This document shows positions 1 through 6,830 of a DNA stretch of 9,645 bases, piece after piece. The position numbers and the translations under genes are program-made. This DNA is from Phycisphaerae bacterium (GTDB lineage: Bacteria > Planctomycetota > Phycisphaerae > JAJVII01), in the NCBI GenBank assembly GCA_028706835.1, contig JAQTVL010000125.1:1-9645 (forward strand), in the 5' to 3' direction. Each line of letters opens with the position of its first letter. Positions within the stretch are counted from its first letter, which is position 1. The notes below the pieces were generated by a model, which made no database searches, was not told the DNA's origin, and worked only from the letters and a program-made list of their open reading frames with translations.

Positions 1-74
1 AATCGGATGCCCGCCCGAGCGATTCGGACGAGCCTTGGCTGTCGTTTTCGCGGCGGCCGGGAACATACACCTTG

Positions 75-81
75 AAAGGAG
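75..81 (+). promoter_or_regulatory. Shine-Dalgarno site of the DUF3467 gene
   Basis: The run AAAGGAG lies 7 nt before the ATG at 89. It is the strongest ribosome binding site in the window. It decides in favour of this ATG over the in-frame upstream TTG at 35, which has no such site. The other genes of the unit at 455, 2452 and 4756 lack comparable sites. Confidence 0.8.
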
Positions 82-88
82 CTACGGG

Positions 89-439
89 ATGGCCGCAGGA
101 CAACCGACCGAGAAGCCAGTCGAGCAGCAGGCCCGCGAGCAGACCGGCCAGCAGCAGGTTCGCCTCCGCCTCGACGAGCGGAACATGAAGACCTCCTACG
201 CCAACGCGTTCCGATCGAACGGCACGCCCGAAGAAGTCATGCTCGATTTCGGCGTCAACGTCGTCAATCCGCCGCAGCAGGGCGAGACGCCTGAGATCGT
301 CTTTCAGATCAGCGAGCGCATCGTGCTGAACTATTACTCGGCCAAGCGGCTGGCCATCACGCTCAGCCAGCTCATCCGCCGCCACGAGGAACAGTTCGGC
401 GAGCTCGAACTGGACGTGGCCAAGCGCCGTAAATCCTAA
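89..439 (+). CDS. DUF3467 family protein
   Basis: This gene encodes a small soluble protein of 116 residues with no signal peptide or membrane segment. After a Gln/Glu-rich N-terminal tail (about residues 1-30) it carries the pattern I associate with DUF3467: a strand with a YANAF-type motif, then EEVMLDFGVN, a strand ending in ISERIVLN, and a helix with SAKRLAITLSQLIRRHEEQFG. The molecular function of the family is not known to me. The start at 89 is chosen for its strong ribosome binding site, and the N-terminus is then low-complexity and probably disordered. The next gene begins 15 nt after the stop codon, which suggests cotranscription and perhaps a role with the membrane proteins that follow. 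It could act as a small adaptor or chaperone, but nothing in the sequence proves this. The family call is fairly secure and the role is unknown. Confidence 0.8.
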   Translation: MAAGQPTEKPVEQQAREQTGQQQVRLRLDERNMKTSYANAFRSNGTPEEVMLDFGVNVVNPPQQGETPEIVFQISERIVLNYYSAKRLAITLSQLIRRHEEQFGELELDVAKRRKS

Positions 440-454
440 TAGAGATTCTTCTCG

Positions 455-2362
455 ATGGCAGTGGACAGTCGGACACAGGCACAGGCCACGCAGTTGTCGG
501 CGGATCGGCCGACATTGGCGGATATTGTCGAGCAACTGGTTCGGTTCGAGGGTCCGCCAGAGCAATTCCTGGTGAACCTGCTGGCCGTGCAGTGCCATGT
601 CTCCAGCGCCCAGGCCGGCGCGATCCTCCGCGGCACGCCCGAAGGCAAGATCGAGGCGCTCTCGATCTATCCGCCGATGGCCCCGGAAAGCACCGCGCCG
701 GTCTGGCTGGCCCAGGCGGTCGAGTCCTGCCCGCAGGTCATCACCACCGGGCGGACGGTCATCAAGTCCCTGCGCCAGCCGGACGAGCTCTACGGCCAAC
801 CCAGCCAGCACCACCTGATCATGGTCCCCATCCGCGGCGGGACGAACGTCCGTGGAAGCAGCGCCTTCTTTGTCGAGGCGAACGACCCGGCGGTCCTCGC
901 CGCCATTCGCGATCGGCTGGAACTGACCAGCAGTTGGCTGAGCCTGTACGAGATGCGGCTGACGCTGGCGCGGCGGCAGGCGGACCTGCGCCGGCTGCGC
1001 GTCACGATGGAGACCCTGGTCGCGGTGAACGAGCAGGAGCGATTCGCGGCGACCGCGATGACGCTCTGCAACGAGGTGGCGTCGCGTTGGCAGGCGGATC
1101 GCGTCGGCCTGGGGCTGCTCAAGGGCCGCTACGTCAAGCTGAAGGCCCTCAGCCACACGGAGAAGTTCTCGCGCAAGCAGAAGCTCGTCCAGAACATCGA
1201 AGGGGCGATGGAGGAGTGCGTCGACCAGAACGTCGAGATCATTCATCCCGCGCCCGAAGGCGCCACTTACGTCAGCCGGGCGCACGACGAACTGTGCAAG
1301 CAGTTCGGCCCGGCCGCCCTGGTGAGCATGCCGATGCGCCGGGCCGGGCAGCCGATGGCCGTGCTCATCCTGCAACGCCCGGTGGATCGGCCGTTCAGCC
1401 TGGAAGAGCTGGAGGCGTTGCGGCTGGCGTGCGACCTGTGCACGCCCCGGGTGGCGGTGCTGCACGAGCACGACCGCTGGGTCGGCGCGAAGATGGTCAG
1501 CGGCACGAAGAAACTGGCGGGCTTCGCGGTCGGCAGCAAGCACACCTGGGCCAAGCTGGTCGCGATCGGCGTGATCGCCGTCGGGCTGTTCGTCACGCTG
1601 GCCAAGGGCACTCACCGGGCGGAAGCGCCGTTTGCGCTCGAGGCTGTCGAGCGGCAGCGGGTGTCGGCGCCGTATGACGCGTTCCTTTCTGAACTGAGCA
1701 GCAACGCCAAGGGTGACGTGATCGGCCCCGGCGACTTCGTCAGCAAGGGGACGGTCCTGGCAAGGCTGAAGACCAACGAACTCCAGGCCAAGCTCATCCG
1801 CGCCAAGGCCGAGCAACAGGGTTACCTGACCGAGGCCGAGCAGGCCAAGGACAAGGGCGAAACATCCAAGCAGCAGATCGCCGAGGCCCAGGCCCGCCGT
1901 GTCGGCGCGGAGATCGAACTGCTCAACCAGCAGATCGCCGACGCGGAAATCGTCGCGCCGATCAGCGGCCTGGTGTTGTCGGGCGACTGGAAGAACGCCA
2001 AGGGCGCCCGGCTGAAATTGGGCGACCTGATGTTCGAGGTCGCCCCGGTCGATTCGCTCTACGCCGACCTGTCGCTGCCCGAGGACCAGGTGGCCGACGT
2101 CCGCGAGGGCCAGGAAGGCGAACTCGCCACGCAGGCGGACCCCGGCGACCGCATCAAGTTTGTCGTCGAACGGGTCAACCCGGTGGCCGAGGTCGTCGAG
2201 CAGAAGAATGTCTTCAAAGTTCGCGTCCGATTGCTGGACCATCGGCCCTGGATGAAGGTCGGCATGGAAGGCGTCGCCAAGGTTTCGCTGGGCAAGGATC
2301 GCTACATCAACCTGTGGACCCGCCGACTGGTGAACTGGCTGCGGATGCAGTTGTGGCTATGA
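455..2362 (+). CDS. Tandem GAF-domain protein fused to a HlyD-type membrane adaptor
   Basis: The 635-residue product has two halves. Residues about 20-160 and 190-340 look like two GAF-type sensor modules joined by a long helix (about 160-190). Residues 367-386 form the only clear membrane helix, preceded by a Lys-rich stretch, so the GAF half should be cytoplasmic. The remainder is extracytoplasmic and adaptor-like: a first lipoyl half (about 405-445, with GPGDFVSKGTVLARL), a Gln/Ala/Glu-rich coiled coil (445-500), a second lipoyl half (500-540, with IVAPISGLVL) and a beta-barrel region to about 620. HlyD-family adaptors normally bridge an inner-membrane transporter to the outer membrane. 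A sensory cytoplasmic domain on one is unusual and suggests that assembly or activity is gated by a ligand. No kinase, phosphodiesterase or DNA-binding domain is present. The start ATG at 455 has no good ribosome binding site, which suggests translational coupling to the gene ending at 439. Confidence 0.85.
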   Translation: MAVDSRTQAQATQLSADRPTLADIVEQLVRFEGPPEQFLVNLLAVQCHVSSAQAGAILRGTPEGKIEALSIYPPMAPESTAPVWLAQAVESCPQVITTGRTVIKSLRQPDELYGQPSQHHLIMVPIRGGTNVRGSSAFFVEANDPAVLAAIRDRLELTSSWLSLYEMRLTLARRQADLRRLRVTMETLVAVNEQERFAATAMTLCNEVASRWQADRVGLGLLKGRYVKLKALSHTEKFSRKQKLVQNIEGAMEECVDQNVEIIHPAPEGATYVSRAHDELCKQFGPAALVSMPMRRAGQPMAVLILQRPVDRPFSLEELEALRLACDLCTPRVAVLHEHDRWVGAKMVSGTKKLAGFAVGSKHTWAKLVAIGVIAVGLFVTLAKGTHRAEAPFALEAVERQRVSAPYDAFLSELSSNAKGDVIGPGDFVSKGTVLARLKTNELQAKLIRAKAEQQGYLTEAEQAKDKGETSKQQIAEAQARRVGAEIELLNQQIADAEIVAPISGLVLSGDWKNAKGARLKLGDLMFEVAPVDSLYADLSLPEDQVADVREGQEGELATQADPGDRIKFVVERVNPVAEVVEQKNVFKVRVRLLDHRPWMKVGMEGVAKVSLGKDRYINLWTRRLVNWLRMQLWL

Positions 2363-2366
2363 AAGG

Positions 2367-2444
2367 CAGTGGTCAGTGGCCAGTGGTCGGTGGTCAGAGA
2401 AAGACGTCTCGAACTGACCACTGACCTCTGGCCACTGACCACTG
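2367..2444. repeat. Heptamer-based inverted repeat (CAGTGGT type)
   Basis: The left arm (2367-2397) is four tandem 7-nt units, CAGTGGT, CAGTGGC, CAGTGGT and CGGTGGT, followed by CAG. The right arm (2414-2444) is the reverse complement in the same register, with ACCACTG, ACCTCTG, GCCACTG and ACCACTG units. Arms match at 29 of 31 positions, and one of the two mismatches would be a G-U pair in RNA. The 16-nt loop contains the palindrome AGACGTCT (2402-2409). There is no U-run, so a simple terminator is unlikely. It fills nearly all of the spacer between the stop at 2362 and the GTG at 2452. Confidence 0.9.
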
Positions 2445-2451
2445 AATTCCC

Positions 2452-4665
2452 GTGCCTGTTGATCGCCCCACATTCTCGGAGTCCTGGTATCGCGTTGCGG
2501 AGTTGCGTCCGCGGCTGATTTCCACCGTGCAGATTCACCGCCAGCACTTTCGCGGGCGAACGTGGCATGTCGTCGCCGATCCGGCCAGCAACCAGTTCTT
2601 CCGGCTCAACGAAGCCGCCTATCGGTTCGTCGCGATGCTCGACGGCCGGCGAACCGTGGCCGAGGTCTGGAAGATCTGCAACGACCAGCTCGGCGACGAC
2701 GCTCCGACGCAGCCTGAGGCCATCCAGTTGCTTGGCCAGCTTTACACGTCCAACCTGCTGACCGCGGAGCTGCCGCCGGACGCCGAGGGGCTGTTCAACC
2801 GCTACCACAAGCGGATCACGCGCGAAATCCAAAGCTACCTGATGAACGTGATGTTTCTGCGGATCCCGCTGATCGATCCGGACCACTTCCTCGACCGCTG
2901 GATCGGCGTGGTCGGCTGGCTGTTCTCCTGGTTCGGCGGGCTGCTCTGGATCGGGCTGATGCTCGCGGCCGGCTTCTTTCTCATCGGCCGATTCAGCCAA
3001 CTGACCGACCAGTTCGAGCAGACGTTCGAGCAGGCCAAGCTGATGTCGAACCTGCCCGCGATGTACGGGGCGATGATATTCATCAAGGTCCTGCACGAGT
3101 TCGGGCATGCGTTCGCGTGCAAGAAGTTCGGCCGGCAGACGGGCACGGGCGGCGAGGTCCACGCTATGGGCGTGATGTTCCTCATCTTCACGCCCCTGCC
3201 CTACGTTGACGCCTCGAGTTCCTGGGCGTTCCGCAGCAAGTGGCACCGCATGGTCGTCGGCATGGGCGGCATGTACGTCGAGTTAGCGGTCGCCGCCATC
3301 GCCGCCATCGTCTGGGCCCACACCGCCCAGGACACGCTCATCCGCAGCCTGAGCTACTACATGATCTTCATCGCCGGCGTGTCCACGGTCCTGTTCAACG
3401 CCAACCCGCTGCTGCGATACGACGGCTACTACATCCTGTCCGACGCCCTGGAGATGCCCAACCTCTGGCAGCGGTCGCGGCAGTACGTCTATTACCTCGT
3501 CAAGCGGTACGCCTGGGGCGTTCGCCGGCCGTTCAACCCCGCCAACTCCGGCGGCGAGCGCATCTGGCTGACGATCTACGGCATCGCCTCGACGATCTAT
3601 CGCTTCGTCATCTGCCTGGGCATCCTCTACTTCATCGCGGACCGGCTGTTCCTGCTGGGCGCGGTGCTCGCCTGCGTGGCGATCGTGGTGTGGGTGTTCG
3701 TGCCGATCGGCAAGTTCCTGCACTACTTGTTCACCAGCGGCGAACTGATGCGCGTCCGGGGCCGGGCCATGGCGACGACACTCGTCACCATCGGCGCGAT
3801 CTTCTTCGGCCTCGGATTCATCAACGCCGCCGACCACTGCCGCGCCGAGGGCGTCATTGAGCCGATCGACATGCAGTTCGTCCACGCCCAGGCCGACGGA
3901 TTCATCTCGCGCCAGGCGGCCGACTTCGTCGAGTCCGGGCGGATCGTCCGCGCCGGCCAGAGGTTGCTGGTCTCGTCCAACCCGGACCTGGAGGCGATGC
4001 GAAAGCAGCTCCTGGCTGACCGCGACCGCTACGAGGCGGAGCGCCGCCAGGCCCTCGACCAGGGCGTGCCCTCGCTGGCACGGGTGAACGAGGAGCACCT
4101 CGCCGCCGTCGCCCACAACCTGTCGCTGGTGGACGACCGGCTGGCCAAGCTCAAGCCCGCCGCCCCGCTGGCCGGGGAATGGATCTGCCCGCAGATCGAG
4201 CAGTTGTACGGCGCCTACGTCCAGGAAGGCCAGCGGCTCGGGCTTGTCGCCGACCCGACGCGGCTGATGATCCGCGCGATCGTCACGCAGAACGATGCTT
4301 GGATGATCGAGCACGTCGATCGCGAGGTCGAGTTCCGAATCCTCGGCCGGCCTGACCTGCACAAGATTGGGCAGTCGTTCAAGGGCCGGATCGAGTCGAT
4401 CCTGCCGGCCGGCCAGTCGCAGCTTCCGTCGGCTGCGCTGGGCTACGCCGCCGGCGGCGAGATTCCAATCTCGCCGTCCGACCGCGAAGGCCGCAAGACC
4501 ACCGAGCGAGTGTTCGAGGTCCACATCATCCCGGCCCCCGATACGCCGGTGCGGCTGCTTTCGGGCCAGCGCGTGGTGGTTCGGTTCACGACGCCGCCGA
4601 AGCCGCTGGCCACCCAGTGGTGGCGAGCGGCGATGCAGATGGTGCAGAAGAGGTTCCGGGTGTGA
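2452..4665 (+). CDS. PqqD-like / M50 site-2 protease / HlyD fusion membrane protein
   Basis: The 737-residue product is a three-part fusion. Residues about 20-105 resemble PqqD, a small winged-helix fold known to bind peptide substrates in RiPP maturation. Residues about 155-460 form a polytopic M50 intramembrane metalloprotease domain with HEFGH (H215, E216, H219) and a second motif NPLLRYDG containing D324, so all expected zinc ligands and the catalytic Glu are present. Residues about 470-725 form a HlyD-like lipoyl/coiled-coil/barrel domain that starts with FVHAQADGFIS. M50 proteases cleave membrane or near-membrane peptides, and the attached adaptor domain places the product side in the periplasm. 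The GTG start has no ribosome binding site but precedes the conserved-looking PTFSESWYRV segment directly, and no better start exists. Together with its neighbours it suggests recognition, processing and export of a peptide. Some members of such fusions may be non-proteolytic chaperones or channels, and I cannot tell from sequence alone. Confidence 0.88.
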   Translation: MPVDRPTFSESWYRVAELRPRLISTVQIHRQHFRGRTWHVVADPASNQFFRLNEAAYRFVAMLDGRRTVAEVWKICNDQLGDDAPTQPEAIQLLGQLYTSNLLTAELPPDAEGLFNRYHKRITREIQSYLMNVMFLRIPLIDPDHFLDRWIGVVGWLFSWFGGLLWIGLMLAAGFFLIGRFSQLTDQFEQTFEQAKLMSNLPAMYGAMIFIKVLHEFGHAFACKKFGRQTGTGGEVHAMGVMFLIFTPLPYVDASSSWAFRSKWHRMVVGMGGMYVELAVAAIAAIVWAHTAQDTLIRSLSYYMIFIAGVSTVLFNANPLLRYDGYYILSDALEMPNLWQRSRQYVYYLVKRYAWGVRRPFNPANSGGERIWLTIYGIASTIYRFVICLGILYFIADRLFLLGAVLACVAIVVWVFVPIGKFLHYLFTSGELMRVRGRAMATTLVTIGAIFFGLGFINAADHCRAEGVIEPIDMQFVHAQADGFISRQAADFVESGRIVRAGQRLLVSSNPDLEAMRKQLLADRDRYEAERRQALDQGVPSLARVNEEHLAAVAHNLSLVDDRLAKLKPAAPLAGEWICPQIEQLYGAYVQEGQRLGLVADPTRLMIRAIVTQNDAWMIEHVDREVEFRILGRPDLHKIGQSFKGRIESILPAGQSQLPSAALGYAAGGEIPISPSDREGRKTTERVFEVHIIPAPDTPVRLLSGQRVVVRFTTPPKPLATQWWRAAMQMVQKRFRV

Positions 4666-4670
4666 AGAAG

Positions 4671-4745
4671 CGTTCAGCGATCGGCTTTCAGCATTCAGCC
4701 AGACTGATCGCTAAGAGCTGACCGCTGAAAGCTGATCGCTGAGTG
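4671..4745. repeat. Heptamer-based inverted repeat (CTGANNG type)
   Basis: Six consecutive 7-nt units run from 4704 to 4745: CTGATCG, CTAAGAG, CTGACCG, CTGAAAG, CTGATCG and CTGAGTG. Four inverted units lie at 4671-4698: CGTTCAG, CGATCGG, CTTTCAG and CATTCAG. The left arm 4671-4698 pairs in register with 4718-4745 at 23 of 28 positions, leaving a 19-nt loop. The repeat fills most of the spacer between the stop at 4665 and the ATG at 4756. The unit differs from that in the 2367-2444 repeat, but the architecture is the same. Confidence 0.88.
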
Positions 4746-4755
4746 CCATGGCTTT

Positions 4756-6744
4756 ATGACCACCATCCCCAGCACAATCTGGCAGACGCTCAGCCAGCGG
4801 GCGCCCGACAAGAAGCTGCCGCGCGGACTCGATGCGGCGTGGGACGCGGCCGCGGGATACGTCGGCCGGATCGTGCCCCGTCGGCGAATCTTCCTCCGCC
4901 AGGCGCAGCGCGTGGTGGACATGGAGAAGACGTACTCCGAGCTCACCGACGGCAAGCTCGCCCATGCGATCAGCGACGTCCGGGGCGTCTTCCGCCGCGG
5001 CCGGGAAACCCCCGACGACCTCCTGGCCGCCTTTGCCATGGTCCGTGAGGTGGCCACCCGCAAGCTCGGCATGAGGCCGTTCCTCGTCCAGGTGGCAGGG
5101 GCCCTCGCGCTCTACCACGGCTGCGTCGTCGAGATGGCCACCGGCGAAGGCAAGACCCTCACCGCGACCATGCCCGCGACGGTTGCCGGCTGGCGGGGCC
5201 AGGGATGCCACGTCATCACCGTCAACGACTACCTGGCTGCCCGTGATGCCGAGACGATGGGCGCGGTCTACCACTTCGCCGGCCTGTCGGTCGCCGCGAT
5301 CACCCAGGAAGACAAGCCGCCCGAACGCCGGGCCGCCTATCACGCCGACATCACCTACTGCACCAACAAGGAAGTGACCGCCGACTTCCTGCGCGATCGG
5401 CTGACCCTCGGCCGGCTCAAGGGGCTGCCCTCGGCCCTGCTGGCCAAGATCGCCGAAGGCGCGGGCAGCGGAACGGATCGGCTGGTGCAGCGCGGGCTGC
5501 ACTACGCGATCGTCGACGAGGCCGACTCGATCATGGTCGACGAATCCGTCACACCGCTGATCATCTCCGGCGACGCGCCGAACAAGGAGCAGGTGGCCGC
5601 GTTCCAGCAAGCCGTCGATATCGCCGCCCAGCTCGAACTCAACACGCACTTCAAGACCAATCCGCGGTACCGCGAGGTGGACCTGACATCCGCGGGCAAG
5701 GATCGCCTGGAGGAACTGGCGGACCCCCTCGGCGGGATATGGCGCGGCGCACGCCGGCGGGAGGAACTGGTGGTCCAGGCGCTCACCGCCCGCTACTTCT
5801 ACCAGCTCGAAAAGCAATACGTCATCCAGGAAGAGAAGGTCGTGATCGTCGACGAGTTCACCGGCCGGCTGATGCCCGACCGCGAATGGCGCGACGGCCT
5901 GCACCAGGCGGTGCAGGCGAAGGAAAAGCTGGAGGTCCAGCCGCCGAAAGACACCTATGCCCGCATCAGCTTCCAGCGGTTCTTCCGCGGGTATAAGCGG
6001 CTGTCGGGCATGACCGGCACCGCCGTCGAGGCGACGCGGGAATTCTGGCAGATATTTCATCTGCCCGTTGTCGTGATCCCGACGAACCGGCCCTGCATCC
6101 GCACGCACGCCCCCGACCGCGTCTTCGCGACCGAGGCCGCCAAGTGGACGGCGATTATTGAGGAAATCCGGCGGATGCACCAGGCCGGCCGGCCGGTGCT
6201 CGTCGGCACGCGAAGCGTTCGGGCGAGCGAGCAGCTCAGCCAGTTGCTGGCGGCGGAGAACATCGAGCACCAGGTGCTCAACGCGGTGCGGCACAAGGAA
6301 GAGGCCCAGATCGTCGCCGGGGCCGGCCAACCCGCCCGCGTCACCGTCGCGACCAACATGGCCGGCCGCGGCACCGATATCAAGCTCGGGCGGGGCGTGG
6401 CCGAGGCCGGCGGCCTGCACGTGATCGCAACCGAGCGGCATGAGGCCGGGCGAGTCGACCGCCAGTTGTTCGGGCGAGCCGGGCGGCAGGGCGATCCGGG
6501 CAGCGCGATCAGCATCGTCTGCCTGGAGGACGAGTTGATGTTGCGTCACGCGCCGCACCTGTCGGCCTCGCTGCGGAAGCGGTATGGCAAGACGGATCGC
6601 GAGGTCTCGACGCGCCTGGTGCGGTCGCTGTTCAATGCATCCCAGCGCAAGGCCGAGCGGCTGGCCCTGCGGCAGCGAAAGGGCGTGTTGCGAACCGACG
6701 ATTGGCTGGACGAGTATCTTGGGTTTGCCGGCAGCGAAAGCTGA
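4756..6744 (+). CDS. Short SecA-like translocase ATPase (SecA paralogue)
   Basis: The 662-residue protein carries the full SecA DEAD motor. It has Walker A GEGKT (130-134) within EMATGEGKTL, HVITVNDYLAARDAE, Walker B DEAD (254-257) followed by a PLIISG segment, GMTGTA (418-423), ATNMAGRGTDIKLG (532-545), and the motif VI region GRAGRQGDPGS (573-583). A preprotein cross-linking domain is recognisable between the Walker B segment and the GMTGTA motif. Housekeeping SecA is about 850-900 residues. Here only about 80 residues follow motif VI, so most of the helical scaffold, the two-helix finger and the zinc-binding tail are missing. It is therefore a specialised paralogue rather than the cell's main SecA. 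Its position between the M50/HlyD fusion and a periplasmic adaptor suggests it drives substrate handling for this system. The ATG overlaps the stop of a 3-codon ORF (4748-4759), and no ribosome binding site is visible. Family assignment is certain, and the specialised role is inferred. Confidence 0.92.
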   Translation: MTTIPSTIWQTLSQRAPDKKLPRGLDAAWDAAAGYVGRIVPRRRIFLRQAQRVVDMEKTYSELTDGKLAHAISDVRGVFRRGRETPDDLLAAFAMVREVATRKLGMRPFLVQVAGALALYHGCVVEMATGEGKTLTATMPATVAGWRGQGCHVITVNDYLAARDAETMGAVYHFAGLSVAAITQEDKPPERRAAYHADITYCTNKEVTADFLRDRLTLGRLKGLPSALLAKIAEGAGSGTDRLVQRGLHYAIVDEADSIMVDESVTPLIISGDAPNKEQVAAFQQAVDIAAQLELNTHFKTNPRYREVDLTSAGKDRLEELADPLGGIWRGARRREELVVQALTARYFYQLEKQYVIQEEKVVIVDEFTGRLMPDREWRDGLHQAVQAKEKLEVQPPKDTYARISFQRFFRGYKRLSGMTGTAVEATREFWQIFHLPVVVIPTNRPCIRTHAPDRVFATEAAKWTAIIEEIRRMHQAGRPVLVGTRSVRASEQLSQLLAAENIEHQVLNAVRHKEEAQIVAGAGQPARVTVATNMAGRGTDIKLGRGVAEAGGLHVIATERHEAGRVDRQLFGRAGRQGDPGSAISIVCLEDELMLRHAPHLSASLRKRYGKTDREVSTRLVRSLFNASQRKAERLALRQRKGVLRTDDWLDEYLGFAGSES

Positions 6745-6762
6745 GTGCTGCGATGTGGCACA

Positions 6763-6796
6763 GCCGCCCCGGAACCTGTGGTTCCGGGTGCGCGGC
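6763..6796. repeat. Strong GC-rich hairpin in the SecA-adaptor spacer
   Basis: CCCGGAACC (6768-6776) and GGTTCCGGG (6780-6788) form a perfect 9-bp stem with a TGT loop. GCCGC (6763-6767) and GCGGC (6792-6796) extend it by 5 bp across a 3-nt bulge. No T-run follows, so a standard intrinsic terminator is not supported. It could be an mRNA stability element or another dispersed repeat. It lies 18 nt after the SecA-like stop codon. Confidence 0.75.
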
Positions 6797-6818
6797 GACT
6801 GAACACGAAACAGATAAC

Positions 6819-6822
6819 GGAG
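6819..6822 (+). promoter_or_regulatory. Shine-Dalgarno site of the periplasmic adaptor gene
   Basis: GGAG lies 8 nt before the ATG at 6831. This supports starting the adaptor at 6831, where a signal peptide begins, rather than at the in-frame upstream start at 6702, which would lie inside the SecA-like gene. Confidence 0.6.
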
Positions 6823-6830
6823 CGTCCATC

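Noticed and set aside
1..88. Promoter or upstream gene end before the DUF3467 gene
   Set aside because: TTGGCT at 35-40 is 22 nt or more from any -10-like sequence, and no frame in this short stretch shows a recognisable protein end.
592..1677. 361-codon + strand frame inside the GAF/HlyD gene
   Set aside because: It is an out-of-frame Arg/Gly/Ala/Pro-rich translation within a gene whose own frame shows clear domains.
2367..2444. Heptamer repeats as a CRISPR array
   Set aside because: The units are 7 nt with no spacers and are arranged as one hairpin.
2302..3246. - strand frame whose C-terminal half includes repeat-derived SVVSGQ and LTTDHWPLTT segments
   Set aside because: These words are translations of the heptamer repeat at 2367-2444, and the rest is antisense to the M50 gene. 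It is a typical spurious protein call.
3283..4524. 413-codon open frame on the - strand opposite the M50/HlyD fusion
   Set aside because: It is antisense to a strongly supported gene. The composition is that of a GC-rich mirror frame, with no recognisable domain or start signal.
4711..6558. 615-codon open frame on the - strand opposite the SecA-like gene
   Set aside because: It is antisense to a gene with unmistakable SecA motifs. Its translation is rich in Gly, Arg, Asp and His with no family signature, as expected from the GC-rich complement of a real gene.
6763..6796. Hairpin as a rho-independent terminator ending the unit after the SecA-like gene
   Set aside because: No T-run follows the stem, and a same-strand adaptor gene that fits the system begins 35 nt later.
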